Below are positions 24,700-35,874 of a DNA stretch of 64,000 bases, piece by piece; the first letter of the stretch is position 1, and every line of letters begins with the position of its first letter. Origin of the DNA: Sipunculus nudus (taxonomy: Eukaryota; Annelida; Sipuncula; Golfingiida; Sipunculidae); assembly GCA_026874595.1 (NCBI GenBank), contig CM049320.1, forward strand, positions 29,994,714-30,058,713, given 5' to 3'. The position numbers were made by a program, and so were the translations under genes. The notes under the pieces are model-generated. The model did no database searches. It was given only the letters and a program-made list of their open reading frames with translations, and was not told where the DNA came from.

Positions 24700-26115
24700 T
24701 ACATCAAATTCCCAATGAGGGTTTAAATTAAGACCTACAGAAAATAGTCTTGTAAAGGCGGAATTGGATCTATTAATCTATACAAAATTACCTTTTTTTC
24801 AGTGTTTTATAAATGTTTGTCCTTTAAGCTGTGAGTATTTTAGTGTATTATTCTTTATTATTCCCTCTGTGTATAATATCGCGGCCTAAAAATCCTGGAT
24901 CCACCCCTGTTACTCTTAGATTGAAATCAATATATTCACTTATAGGGAATATAGGAGTATGGGAGTTTCAAGAGGACAACCGCCTCGGTACTTACTATAA
25001 ATAGTTGACTTGAAGGCTAAACCTTATATTGGATAAGTGAATTATCTAACGCCACAGTCTGTAGGTATTTAAGAGTAATCTTGTTGGGAAAGCTTATCAT
25101 TGCAAAAAATATTACGCTCCGCTGTTGCTCGTCTCTGACCCATGGTAGTGTTAATTAAATACGTCTTATCTCAAGGCCGACATATACTTATCATTGCAGT
25201 CACCTTATATCAGTGAAAAGGTATCGGGAGAATAAATATGAATCTTTCAGTTCTCCATTAATCAAGTTAAAAGCTGTATCCGATATACTGGGATTTGGTA
25301 ATCACGTTTCACCAGTTTAACCTGGGGTTTCTAAGCTTAAACACAACCCTGGGGGGACAATCGTGAACATTACTTCAAATAAATCACTCCTGAATGTAAT
25401 TATAAAACAACTACCCGTGTAATTACAATTGAAGATGGGGTTTATTTTTTGGTTATATGGTTATCTCCTGTGTTTCCATATCATGATATAAATTAACACG
25501 GTCTTTCCACAGCAAACATCAATATTCTATTTGAGTGGTTGCCATGACAACCATTTCATATTTTCGTCATGAAGACTGTGTGTTTCATATGACATACATC
25601 GAGTTTTATCTCGGTAAAATGAAGGTTGTGCAAATACTAGATATTCTGCAGTTAATAAATGCCATGGAAATTACATTACGGTAAGCGGATCCTCTAAGTA
25701 GTTCTATAAGGAATAAGAGCGTGAAAACTTTGTGACAGCATTTGAACCCACACTTTCGAATAGACCAAGAATTCTTAAAAGATGAAATGGTGTACTCGTA
25801 TCGTGTAAACGTTTTGGAATGATAAACGCTCAAAGCGAGAGAGATTGGGCACAATATACAATTTTTTTCATTGGCGACCGGCTCTTTGCAAAAAACATTG
25901 TCACATAGCAACGTATCCAAGTTACTATATCATGGCAACAATGACGTAATTGCGTCAGTTTTCCCTTTCAATTCTTTGTCTCAGGTAAAGGCTCTAAGAA
26001 TGCATGGTTTGGCCAGTTACCCGTCATTAAAAGAATATTTTCTTCAACTTCTCGAAGATGCCTCAAGTAATACATGATCTGTCCTCCGGATCTCTTGAAG
26101 AAAATATAGGTCAAT
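24700..26115. other. No gene seen
   Basis: A 104-codon minus-strand frame (25920-25606) is open but Cys/Ile/Ser-rich and unrecognised, with no donor or acceptor support. Confidence 0.3.
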
Positions 26116-26320
26116 CTAAAATGTATTGAGCTCGGTTACTGTCGTCAAGCGATGACGGAAAGGGCATGCGTGGTGCTTGTGAAAACGATGCCTTTAAGAA
26201 CACATGATAAACTTTTACCCGAGCATCTTAATGTCAAAGCAATCATAATCAGCCAGGAGAAGAAATTCCCTGCAAGCAGTTCAGTGCCTTGTAATGATAC
26301 CGACCTTCAAGGATCCGGAT

Positions 26321-26327
26321 TATAAAA
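26321..26327 (+). promoter_or_regulatory. Putative TATA box, copy A
   Basis: TATAAAA within GGATCCGGATTATAAAAC, an 18-base string identical in copy B at 28366-28383. This fits a core promoter feeding the short ORF that follows, but the whole duplicate is conserved, so conservation here is not specific. Confidence 0.35.
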
Positions 26328-26463
26328 CCCCTTGCTCTTTCATTTCTCTATTCAAAGTATAATTAATATAAAACTTTTAAAAAGAAGACATTTACGATTA
26401 ATATGCAACCCGATCTGTCAGGCTGATACTGAAGGTCAGCGTAAACGACTTGTTTGTCATTTG

Positions 26464-26676
26464 ATGTCATATTCTGTGGAGAAAATGTCAGAAAATGAAA
26501 CATTAAGTGAATCAAAGATGGCGCCAATAATCAGGCGTTCATTAATTACATTAAATGTTTTTACCACATCTTTCATCTTCGTCTTTTATTTAGGGTGTAA
26601 CGTGAAATCCTGTTTTGTTATATATAAGGTGACAGGTGGTCGCATTCGAAAGGTCATCCTGCAGACTGCATTATAA
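26464..26676 (+). CDS. Possible small gene or terminal exon, copy A
   Basis: An in-frame ATG at 26464 opens 70 codons ending with TAA at 26674-26676; the frame is open further upstream (to 26332) without an ATG. The last part reads LGCNVKSCFVIYKVTGGRIR, then a short tail ending LQTAL. Copy B has the same C-terminal block. Over the 25 alignable codons there are 8 base differences, 6 at third positions, and the one indel is 12 bases, so frame is kept. Upstream of this block the frame is not conserved. A pyrimidine tract and TTTAG precede the block in both copies, so an exon starting near 26594 is an alternative. Two Cys four residues apart are the only notable residues. Product unknown. Confidence 0.3.
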   Translation: MSYSVEKMSENETLSESKMAPIIRRSLITLNVFTTSFIFVFYLGCNVKSCFVIYKVTGGRIRKVILQTAL

Positions 26677-26979
26677 TTATGCCCGACCAACTGTAGAAAG
26701 ATGCTTTGAAATTATAGATGGTTCATAACTGTAAAATGATCATAATCAAATCTCCCTTCTCCTCATTTGTAAAATAACACGTTTATAGATAATCACCCAG
26801 CAATTCGCTTTATTATATAAATATATTTTAGATAAACATACACTTCAGGCGGGCACCGGTGGGTAGATGCAACGAAGGCACCACCTTTCGGACTTAGCAG
26901 TTCACATGTAAAATATACATGTGAAACAGAATACAATACACAATAAAATACATCCTAGCGTACAAAGAATCATACTTTA

Positions 26980-27590
26980 ATTAAAAATACACTGTGACCT
27001 ATATAGCTGGTCTCTGTTTCTTAAGAAAAATTATCAGATTGATTTGTATGTTATGCAATTCTTCTATTTTTTCTTGAGTTAATCGAAGAGTCTGTGATAA
27101 AGACATTATTGCATGAGAAACCACTGTACTTGATTCGCCAATTTTTCTTTGAAAGTTGTGCTCGGAACTGAACCGGTTACGAAAAACATAAGGGAATACA
27201 TTGACTTATATAATACTATGCTCGAACAATTCAGTATTCTCACAGCACACGCATACCAATATACATCAACCCCTCTCCAAGCCCCTTCTCCACTCACTCT
27301 CTTATAACATATTACTTATAAAATAGTACGTTTAGAGAATGCAGATGACTATTAATTCCCGAATGCCTACAGGTCTGTTTTATTTGTTAGAATCGGAGAT
27401 TTTGAGTAAAATATAAAATCACTCATATAGCCACTTTTCTTTTAATAACATTTTTTCCGTCATTCATACGGCGCCCTCTTATCGTAGGAAAATTTTCACC
27501 AACTGGTTTTCGTGAGAATAATCGTCAGATCCGTAATTGAATAGTTTGAACGTTTGGTATCGTCAGAACTATCATTGATTCGGCCGTTTG
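26980..27590. other. No gene seen
   Basis: Sequence between duplicate copy A and the 27.7-kb promoter-like region; AT-rich, nothing recognised. Confidence 0.4.
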
Positions 27591-27684
27591 TACATATTAA
27601 GAGTTGTTGTGACATCATGTTCTATTTTTGGTCGCACCATTCCTGAGATTACCATCGCTTCAGGCCCTCCCTTGAGAAGTTCCA

Positions 27685-27719
27685 AACAAAGTTATCTTTG
27701 TGGGACGCGGCTATATAAG
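27685..27719 (+). promoter_or_regulatory. Candidate core promoter with inverted SOX-like sites and TATA box
   Basis: AACAAAG (27685-27691) and its inverted partner CTTTGTG (27696-27702) form the palindrome ACAAAGTTATCTTTGT. Ten bases on is GCTATATAAGG, with TATATAAG at 27712-27719. A start site about 30 bases downstream would fall near 27742, at the end of a 16-base palindrome (GCCGAGCAGGCTCGGC, 27726-27741). GC content rises around this block. Confidence 0.5.
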
Positions 27720-27741
27720 GACGTTGCCGAGCAGGCTCGGC

Positions 27742-27844
27742 TGGGATATAGGTCGTAAACCTCCGGTATTGGTCTCTTTGTGTATTTCACAGTGATAGCT
27801 GAGATGGTTCACCACTAATGTAGTCATTTGAAAACCAAGGCGAG
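27742..27844 (+). other. Possible non-coding first exon
   Basis: If transcription starts ~30 bp after the TATA box, the transcript reaches a strong donor GAG|GTAAGC (GT at 27845-27846) after ~103 nt. The only ATGs (in ATGGTTCACCAC and AATGTAGTC) are followed at once by stops, so this would be a 5' UTR exon. No downstream coding exon could be matched. The exon lies between the two duplicate copies, about 0.3 kb before copy B. Confidence 0.35.
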
Positions 27845-27845
27845 G

Positions 27846-28138
27846 TAAGCTCTGCAGGCATTGTTCTTGATTTACTCTCTCGCCGTTCTTGACTCCTTAC
27901 AGCACTCCATTTGCTAAAAATAAAATAACACAGGCGGCAGATTAATCAAAGTACCTCGTTAAAGTAGATGATGTCTGGTAACCACAGAAGAAAAAGTTAT
28001 CCCTCTTCTTCTCAAGGACATAAGGGAATCTTAAAGAGTTCGCTTTACTTTTATTATTAAAAGCCCTTTTTTATGTTTCAAAAAGTAAAGTATATCAGGT
28101 ATGTATTATAGGCGGGCATATACTTGCGAGATCAATGG
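27846..28138. other. Putative first-intron sequence, nothing else seen
   Basis: Follows the donor at 27845; AT-rich with no recognised element. Confidence 0.3.
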
Positions 28139-28173
28139 GTAAATATTTGCGAATGAGCATAGCTGATGATATA
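28139..28173 (+). repeat. 35-bp direct repeat, left copy
   Basis: Begins GTAAATATTTGCGAATGAGC and matches 29074-29108 at 34 of 35 positions. The pair brackets copy B exactly. Confidence 0.9.
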
Positions 28174-28375
28174 TTGTATTGAGCTTGGTTACTGCTGTCA
28201 ATTAAGCGATCTGTGATAGGGCATTCGTGCATGGTGCTTGTGAAAACGATGCGTTTATGATCACATGATAAGCTTTACCTGAGCGTCTTAATGTCAAAGC
28301 AATCATGATCAGCGAGGGGAAGAACTACAAGGAGTTCAATGCCCTGTAATGAAACCGACCTCCTGGGATCCGGAT

Positions 28376-28382
28376 TATAAAA
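28376..28382 (+). promoter_or_regulatory. Putative TATA box, copy B
   Basis: TATAAAA in the same 18-base context as copy A (28366-28383). Confidence 0.35.
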
Positions 28383-28514
28383 CGTCACTTCTTTTTTGTC
28401 AATATAATTAAAGTAAAATCGAATAATACTATTAAAAAATGAAATTTAGGACTAATATGCGACCCGATCTGTCAAGCTGATATTAAAGGTCAGTGGAAAC
28501 GACTTGTATGTCAT

Positions 28515-28787
28515 TTGTCATATTTTGTGGTGAAATATCAGAAAAAGAAAGCATCAAGTGAATCCAAGACGATGACCTCCCTTGTATTAAATTTAGTTAA
28601 TCCAGCGGTCAATCTAGTTAATAATGAGGCGTTCATTAATTACATTAAATGTTTTTACCACAGCTTAGATTGTTTCAGCTTTGTTCTGTATTTAGGTTGT
28701 AACGTGAGATCCTGTTTTGTTATTAACAAGGTGACAGGTGGTCGCATTCGAAAAACAGCATTGAAGGCCACACTACAGACTGCTTAA
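28515..28787 (+). CDS. Possible small gene or terminal exon, copy B
   Basis: Open frame of 90 codons to a TAA at 28785-28787; its first in-frame ATG is at 28572 and the upstream part would need a non-ATG start. The C-terminal block LGCNVRSCFVINKVTGGRIR matches copy A with two changed residues (K/R, Y/N), followed by a 12-base longer tail ending LQTA. The middle section differs in frame from copy A through compensating indels. The alternative is an exon starting after TTTAG at 28695. No known family recognised; no paralogue elsewhere in the window. Confidence 0.3.
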   Translation: MSYFVVKYQKKKASSESKTMTSLVLNLVNPAVNLVNNEAFINYIKCFYHSLDCFSFVLYLGCNVRSCFVINKVTGGRIRKTALKATLQTA

Positions 28788-29073
28788 TAATTATGACCGA
28801 CCAACTGTAGAAAGATGCTTTGTAATTAAAGATGGTTCATAATTTTAAAATGAGCATAATCAACTATTTCTTTTCCGCCTTTTGTTAAATACCACGTTTG
28901 CAGATAATCACCCTGTACTTCACTTAATTACAAAAAATTATATTTTAGGTAATCATATCGAAGGGTGGATGTAACTAATGTTCCAACTTTCAGGCACAAG
29001 CAATGCATATGTGAATTTATGCATTTGTAGCAATATTATATACACACATCTATGTGAAAAAGAGAGTCATACT

Positions 29074-29108
29074 GTAAATATTTGCGAATGAGCAGAGCTG
29101 ATGATATA
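29074..29108 (+). repeat. 35-bp direct repeat, right copy
   Basis: One mismatch to 28139-28173. Confidence 0.9.
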
Positions 29109-29321
29109 CTTTTAGACCACTTGTCTTAAAAAACAAATGTGATCAATAGGGTTAACAGAGCTAAGAGTCATTGTTCAATTCGCTCGAAACTTATTAAATA
29201 GTGCAAAGAGATCAAACAAATCAGTGTGTACATGTGATATAAAGTATGATATACATATCTGCTCTTTTCGAATGTTGTTGGACGTCTGATCACATGCTGA
29301 AAAAAATTTCTATAACAGACC

Positions 29322-29440
29322 GGCCCCTGTTGTCTAGGGGTACAGCAAAGGGCTCAAAGCCGGGAGATCGTGAGTTTTTTAAGGTCGGAACGCACTCAGG
29401 GTGGGCGCTCTGCAGGCTTATTGCGAGACTGTTCCCAAAA
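29322..29440 (+). mobile_element. tRNA-like SINE head, degraded
   Basis: GTTGTCTAGGGGTACAGCAA resembles box A, and GGGAGATCGTGAGTT precedes a degraded box B where TTCGAA would be expected. It looks like a decayed tRNA-derived SINE; tail not delimited. Confidence 0.4.
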
Positions 29441-29449
29441 GTTTTTTAG

Positions 29450-32328
29450 TCACAAACAGGAATGGAGTTCTTCAGATGTACATAGACCTCAGTTAAACAT
29501 AAATTAAAAATAGGGGCTGGTGCCTCAACCAAACAAAATGTAAAAAAAGCTTGGATTCCTCAGTTAATTCTTGAAGCTGCGATTTACAAGCAAAGACGTA
29601 GTCGATTCAGTATATGGGGTTTTCCTTTAGGTCACTCTATTGTAGTTCCTCGGAAGAGCAAAATAAAGGAGTCCTGCTGTGAATGTGATGATAACCCGTA
29701 GACAGAAAGATTCTAAATAGAATTATCATTGGGAAGGCGAAAATAAAAACAAATAAATAAATATGAGAATAATATACATAATGAGAAGGCTATAGAGACA
29801 TCACTGTGCGACAGCTTGATATAGGTCCACAGTCGAGTATTATTACAACTCAGTCATGAGATTTTAAGCCAATTATATAAACTAATAATTAATTATTCTA
29901 CTGGGGCCTTACTTCTGATAGATTATTTTCTTTAGTGCGTGAACACTAGATACCCTGTATTAATGTCACCAACTGTTGTTCTTGTCGAAAAATCTTTAGA
30001 GAAAGAACTCTGTGTACTAAGACAAACTGTCCTTTTATGGAGCTTGGACTATTTTTTATGCCAAATATGATTTTGTTTTGTATTTTTCCTCCACGTTTTC
30101 GAGAAAAAAAATCAGCGTTTTTATATATCGCCAGCCCACTCGTTATGGTAGATCCCAGAGGCCATCAAATAAATATAGTTTTTTTATTTCTTTATTTCTT
30201 GTTAAAACACCTATGACTTATGTGAAGGCGTGAAGTAAAGTAAATGTGTGAAAAAAATCACAGTCAACTGGGGTCAAATGTGACAAGTATTTTGTGCAGG
30301 GAAAAATTTTCAAATGTAATTTTCTGCTGAGTGCTTTTGGGCAGACGGTTTTGCTTTGGCACTCAAGTTGTTTTAGTGTCTATGACGCTTTTTATTCTTT
30401 ATCTCGTTGTTTCGTCAGGGAGAGTCCCTAACCTTTAACATAGCACGTGGTGGTTTCCAACTGAATTTCCGGTTATACGGACTCTACTGATGATACTATT
30501 AGTCATTACATTTTTCTGTCCTTGGCCATAAAAAAATCTGGGTATCTTGAAATGAAGTAAACTCGAACTTTGCGATCTACCGTTGCAGGAGCTCTCTTTA
30601 TTCTTGTCATTCAGATGACAATATATTTGAATTTCTTTGTCCTTATTTGACTTGATAATATACCAACCAGATGAAAGGCTTACTACATTAAACGGGGTAA
30701 ACATGTTTAATATGATTTCAATGACGAGGTATTATAAAATACACATAACTGCATGTCACATCAGTCACAAGGCCATAATTTTAGTTCTACGGAAACATAA
30801 AATATCAATTTGTATGATTACTATTAACATAAAAAAGCTACGTTTACGTTAGGTCACAGTTTGATCATTATATGATAGCTTGTAAATGAGTCTTTTTAAT
30901 CTGATTTCAGGTAACTCTTTCAATCAAGTAAGTGCTATATATATATATTTGCCGGGTAAATTGCAGTGGTCTCGAGTTGTCCTGTTACATTGTGTGTTAT
31001 CGGTTATCTTTACATTAATAATAATGTCTTATCTGAATTAACTGAACCATGTTACACTTGTTACACCCATGATGTATAATGGCAATGTATATCTGATTTG
31101 AAATTGATTTGTACCGGTGTATATCAATGGTGCTTGATTTTAGATTCAAAACTAATAAATACATTCCAGGATGCAAACTGACAAAGAGCTGTACAATCAA
31201 ATGCAAACCTTTGGCGAACAAATGTTATCTTCTGTCATTTGAGGCAGCCAAAGAGATAATATTTTTTTTTCACTAAAGGTGTGCATTTGATGGAACAGAC
31301 TGGAAAACCAAACGGAAAAAAAAACAATTAAAAAAAATCAGGAAAAGAGCAATGAACAAACTTCACGACAGCTACAGTCACGTGATCCTAAGTGGAGGAA
31401 TAAAACAAGTATACACATTTAGAAAACATGAATGTTTAAAATAAATTGGCAAACCCAAGGTTTATTTATTTCGGTTAATTTGAAAACATTTTAGTTAGGT
31501 AATCTTGAACTTTGTACATTGGCAGGCGCTTTTACTAAATTTAAGGAATTGATGTAGGGTTTAAGTTGCTCCTTGTTTAACTGTGTGCTGCCATTATACT
31601 AGCCGTTCATATTAAGAACGGGCTTTCCAATGCCATGGGATGATAGAAAAACATTAGTTTCTCAATGAATTGGAAACATCTAACATCAAAGATACCAAGA
31701 TCACAGATAGACCACGTGGGGTACAAGAACTACCACGTCCATTATGATAATTCCAAATAATTGAAGTTCTTAACACGCGCGGCAACATCAAACAAACATG
31801 CCCTACTGTCTGTGGCACGCCTTTGGGGGACCGGCCCGAGGATAAAGCTCCAATATTTACCATTCCACGTTAGTGATGATCTTATTTCTGATGATAATGT
31901 ATAAAGATGAATGAAGCAGGCGACTATCTGGGCTGGCAGGCCATCCTGTGAGTGAGGAAGTATTAACGGTCCAGACACTCAGATTCCGGGCTTAGCCCGG
32001 TAATGATGAAATCACCACCCGTAATATATTTATAAAGAGACACTTACAGAACGGGTTTGCCCCACAGGGCCCCGCAGGGAACAAGACCATCAGACGCTTG
32101 AAATAGATATCTTTGTCGCGCCCCATTAATACTGTCCAGTTCCCGAGCCTTTCCTCGTGTTTCCTCATGTTACAGATATTTATTGGTATCTTGGCATAAT
32201 AGAGAAATATCTGGATAAATCGTCAACTGTCTACCTGCTTCAAAATCAAAAGAACATGTCTTGTTGTTCTGAATACCATCATAGAAGAATTTATGGTATT
32301 TCATTGGTTCTGTCTGACTGTCGGCCTT

Positions 32329-32330
<2 letters not shown>
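29450..32330. other. No gene seen
   Basis: Long unassigned stretch. A TCACGTGA site lies at 31378-31385. From 31640 to 32160 composition is more balanced, with two overlapping minus-strand frames (31654-31863, 31742-31978) and a CCGGGC/GCCCGG mini-hairpin near 31988. None is recognised. Confidence 0.3.
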
Positions 32331-32332
<2 letters not shown>

Positions 32333-32384
<52 letters not shown>

Positions 32385-32446
32385 CAACAACGCTCGCTCA
32401 CTGATACTCTTTGTCACATTCAAACCCCCACTCTGACTTTCTGCCC

Positions 32447-32504
<58 letters not shown>

Positions 32505-32505
32505 T
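32333..32505. repeat. Two (CT)n arrays and a (CA)n
   Basis: (CT)~23 to 32380, a 65-bp spacer, (CT)~21 to 32489, then (CA)n to about 32505. Ser-Leu or Arg-Glu frames through it are artefacts. Confidence 0.95.
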
Positions 32506-32509
32506 TTTC

Positions 32510-33045
32510 TTTGTCTCTCTCAAACGAATTGTTCCCTGCAAAACTTAATAAATAACCACTCCTCAATGATAATAGTGGTTCCATTGACGAGTGGCACCAC
32601 CATTGCTTGAACATTACGTTTTGTTTTGCACAGAATCGTTATCATAATTAGCAAAGTGCTGTGCTGATCGTGCCAAGCAGCAGTTACAGAACTGAGACAA
32701 CACCTGTGCAGTCAATCAAGAGAGTGATTGGCCTGCAAGGGTTAGATTTACAAGTCAACGCTTGGCGTACACAGAGAGCCATCCATTAATCCATTGTATT
32801 TCATAACGTTCATACACTTATACCTGCTAAAGCATAGTGCCAACTGTACACATGTATGCGGTTTGATTAAATGATGTATTCATAATCCCTTTCGCTAAGC
32901 TTTTTTTATTATAAAACTCTGTAAGCTATAAGCGTGTTACTGTGTGTCTATATATATAAAGTCACCTGTCAACGGGTATTTTTTTTATTTAACGTGTAAC
33001 TGCTATTTTGCATTTCTTATGCTATAGTAAAACAAATTAATGGAC
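32510..33045. other. No gene seen
   Basis: Nothing recognised. Confidence 0.4.
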
Positions 33046-33049
33046 ACAG

Positions 33050-33196
33050 TTAAAGGGGCCCAACTACCTATCTGACTTTTATCAACTAAAGGTAATTCCT
33101 TGGACCTTTAATAAAAAAATAGGCTAGAAAATGTGGCTATCACAGCCCAAAGGCTGCTTGTTTTGTTTATCTAAACGTGCTTATAATATGTGGGGC
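33050..33196 (+). mobile_element. Family M1, short form
   Basis: Starts TTAAAGGGGCCCAACTACCT, includes CAACTAAAGGTAATTCCTTG and GGCTGCTTGTTTTGTTTATC, ends near TATGTGGGGCCCACC. Collinear with 14098-13947 (minus). Confidence 0.7.
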
Positions 33197-33234
33197 CCAC
33201 CCTCATAAAGGAATATTACAAAAGTTGAGTCACT

Positions 33235-33365
33235 CATAACCTATTGAACCTGGGAAAATTGGCTGCATATAAGAATGCAAACACGGCTTTTCGAATAGGG
33301 AATCCCCTTATGGCGGAAGCTTGCGTTCCTTAGAATGCAGATTTCCATTCACTTGTGGATGCTCT
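33235..33365 (+). mobile_element. GCGGAGG repeat family, 3' fragment
   Basis: TATTGAACCTGGG resembles the GATTGAACCTGGGGT block of the 18.2-kb copy; the end GGCGGAAGCTTGCGTTCCTT is the family terminus. Confidence 0.6.
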
Positions 33366-33369
33366 AATA

Positions 33370-34620
33370 GCGAATGCTTTTGGGGATGCTACGGAAAGGA
33401 AAGAAGACCAAATTTGTTTTATGACAAATCATCAGTTCAGTATTTACATATGACCTACCAAGACTGACGTCCGTTTACTCATAACGTACAAGGACTCGAC
33501 AGAAAAAAAGCTAAATCATCATTATTTTAAATTCTAAAACGGAAGAGTTAAGTTTTAATCTGTGAAAAATTCGAAAAAGAAACTGTTCTGACTTTATATT
33601 TCGTGGATTTTAAAACAAATTCAAATAAATGGTTTATGTTAATGTCACATTAATATCAATAATTAATAAGTTTTGCAAATTCAACTTTTTGATGAAAGTT
33701 CATCAGTGTCATATGTTTGTTTGACAGACATAATTAAATCTTATCCATTAATATTAAAGTAAGATCACCAGTTGTTTTAATCCCTCAGTGCAACATAACC
33801 CTTTCTAATGCTGCATTTCCCAAAGCTCCATCGTGTATGTATATTAGTATTCAAAGGCCAGTGACCCCATCTCAGAAATCCGAAGTAATAACCAAACATA
33901 ATGTCATATCAGGTGAGTAATCTTTCCAGGGGTCCGCCGGCCGCCATAACAGACACAGTGCCGGGCGGGATTATGCTCCTGAATATGAATTAGTTTGTGA
34001 ACACAGGGGTGTGATTAACAGGTAATACCATGTATGTATATGATCAGTTTTATGTCTCGTCGGTGGATAATAAATATTCGCATGCTTGTTTTCATGAATA
34101 TATTCGATATCATGTTTTCCACGGTCAGCAGGATATCGATTATTTATATGTTGTCTGACCTGTAACAAATAACAAACTTGCGATTTAGTAGGTTTCTGGT
34201 AGGACTGATATGGCCTCAAGCGAGTCATAGAACCACAACTAGTCGAAAGCTACGCTGAAATGGCCGTTCACGGTATGGCGTTCTGTAACCTCAACCGTTA
34301 ATCTTAACAAAAGTTTATGTTTGAAGAATAAACTAAAAAAAAAAACATAAACCGTGGTAACCAAAGACATATCCTCCTTTATTTCGGCCCACTGACATCA
34401 GAGAGTCTACGGTAACGCACTTTGGTCAGAGTGCCTTTATGCTACAGAATATCCATTGTTAAAATAATTTAAGGGACATAATCAAGAGCAATAGTATGCC
34501 TATTCTTTCCCACTATCAGATTATTTTAGCTTGATAGAAAAGTGTCCAGCAAGAAAAAGCCGGCATACAGTCTTAGTACCTCGCATAACGCTGTTAAATA
34601 CTATGCTATGAATCTGCTTC
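33370..34620. other. No gene seen
   Basis: AT-rich; an 85-codon minus-strand frame (34228-33971) is not recognised. Confidence 0.35.
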
Positions 34621-34627
34621 TTTTTAA

Positions 34628-34930
34628 ACACAGTCCACGTGTGTCTGTTTACCATATTAGAAGGCCGCGTGAGAGGAGGTCCGATTGTGAGCCGTAACAC
34701 GTAATGTTTCAGCCAGCGGTGACATTTACTAGTATTACATTTTTGGCCAGGTCAAAGCCCGAATGACACGTGTTGTTAGCCCGGCGATACACGCGCTGTG
34801 TTTATGTTGACACCTGAGATCGCGCCCGGTCCACTGTTTTTTACATTCCTTTACAGAAGTAAGCAAACGGTTTCAGTGCAATATTTTGGCAGATACAAAT
34901 GAATAAAAAGCGAAGCTTTTTTGTATTAAT
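34628..34930 (+). repeat. Dispersed repeat, copy 2 of 2
   Basis: Ordered blocks shared with 9944-10240: ACACAGTCCAC, AGAAGGCCG, CTGTGTTTATGTTG, CGCCCGGTCCACT, GCAATATTTTGG. Confidence 0.5.
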
Positions 34931-34934
34931 GACA

Positions 34935-35705
34935 TCCATAAGAGCCAGGGGCAACAGAGCTGTTGAGTCGGTCCTTAAGAGGGCTGAATGTATGAAAATA
35001 TTGCGTTGTGAAATTTGAGCAATGCAAGTTCATTTTCTTGTAGCTGATAGTTTCTTTCATGTTATTTTCCACAGTAACAATATAAAGAAGATTCTGCAGG
35101 ATAAAAGAAGAAATAAAAACAATAAGTATTATACTCGAACATCTCTCTAACAACTTCATGTGCATTGTTTATTTTATAAGATGTATACTAAAATAGCACT
35201 CGTATCCTACTGGATACTTTCGATAATTTCACGGCTACTTGAATCTTATACAATTGATACAAATGTGATTGCTATTAGCTGCTGCAGCAGGTGACGTCAT
35301 CGTTCTTAGTTACCATGGCAACAATTATCATTCCATCATTTCGGATTATACACTTGATGTAACAGGAAGGCGCATGTACAGTATCATAAAGGTTTACCGA
35401 CACTCTATGTGTGGGCGGATTTTCATCAAATAACGGTCTATTCCCGGTCTCCTAATATTACATGACGGTAAAAATTTAGAAACCGATATTCTTATCTTTT
35501 ATTTACCACCTGGGTCGTAATACCTTATCAGTAGCAAGATGTGTTAAATATATTTTAATAAAATGTTCAATATATAATAATAAAATTATATATATATATA
35601 TTTATATGAAATATGATATATAATAATATAGCAAGGTTTTTACAATTATAGGCCAATAGAAGGCACTGCCTATTTAAGTAGGCTTATTGTAACCATACGA
35701 CATAG
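34935..35705. other. No gene seen
   Basis: AT-rich; short TA run near 35589. Confidence 0.4.
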
Positions 35706-35711
35706 GAATGG

Positions 35712-35870
35712 TATGCAGGCGTCAATATAGGGGAGATGGGGTGTTATATATCTCCCCACTTTTTTTTAGCAAGGGGTGATGGTCGACCTAATCATTCCCC
35801 GTGCTGTTCAGTGAATAATGTTTCAACATTTGAAATGAAATATACTAATAATTTGAATTACAGACTTATC
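35712..35870 (+). repeat. Dispersed repeat R2, copy 1
   Basis: GGCGTCAATATAGGGGAGATG, then TATATCTCCCCACTTTTTTTTA and GCAAGG, aligns with 61361-61515 (GGCGTCAATAACGGGGTGAT ... ATATATCCCC). Similarity continues into the A/T-rich right half (TGAAATGAAAYATA). Confidence 0.55.
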
Positions 35871-35874
35871 TGAC

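Larger units (their letters stand above)
26120..26975 (+). repeat. Segmental duplication, copy A
   Basis: Aligns in order and orientation with 28174-29073. Shared blocks include GGTGCTTGTGAAAACGATGC, TCTTAATGTCAAAGCAATCA, GGATCCGGATTATAAAAC, ATGCRACCCGATCTGTCA, an identical block around 26546-26580 (GCGTTCATTAATTACATTAA), GTGACAGGTGGTCGCATTCG and CGACCAACTGTAGAAAGATG. Similarity weakens towards both ends. An AATAAA occurs at 26941-26946. Confidence 0.85.
28174..29073 (+). repeat. Segmental duplication, copy B
   Basis: Direct-orientation homologue of 26120-26975, beginning immediately after the 35-bp repeat with TTGTATTGAGCTTGGTTACT (copy A: TGTATTGAGCTCGGTTACT). It carries a net insertion of about 50 bp relative to copy A inside the ORF region, and smaller indels. 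Confidence 0.85.

Noticed and set aside
26594-26628. 35-nt micro-exon conserved in both duplicates (26594-26628, 28696-28730)
   Set aside because: AG and GT borders are conserved, but so is the sequence beyond the donor, where the same frame continues to a shared stop; a read-through frame explains it better.
32157-32614. Frames of 64-132 codons rich in Ser-Leu or Arg-Glu
   Set aside because: They run through (CT)n arrays in different frames; no unique-sequence domain.
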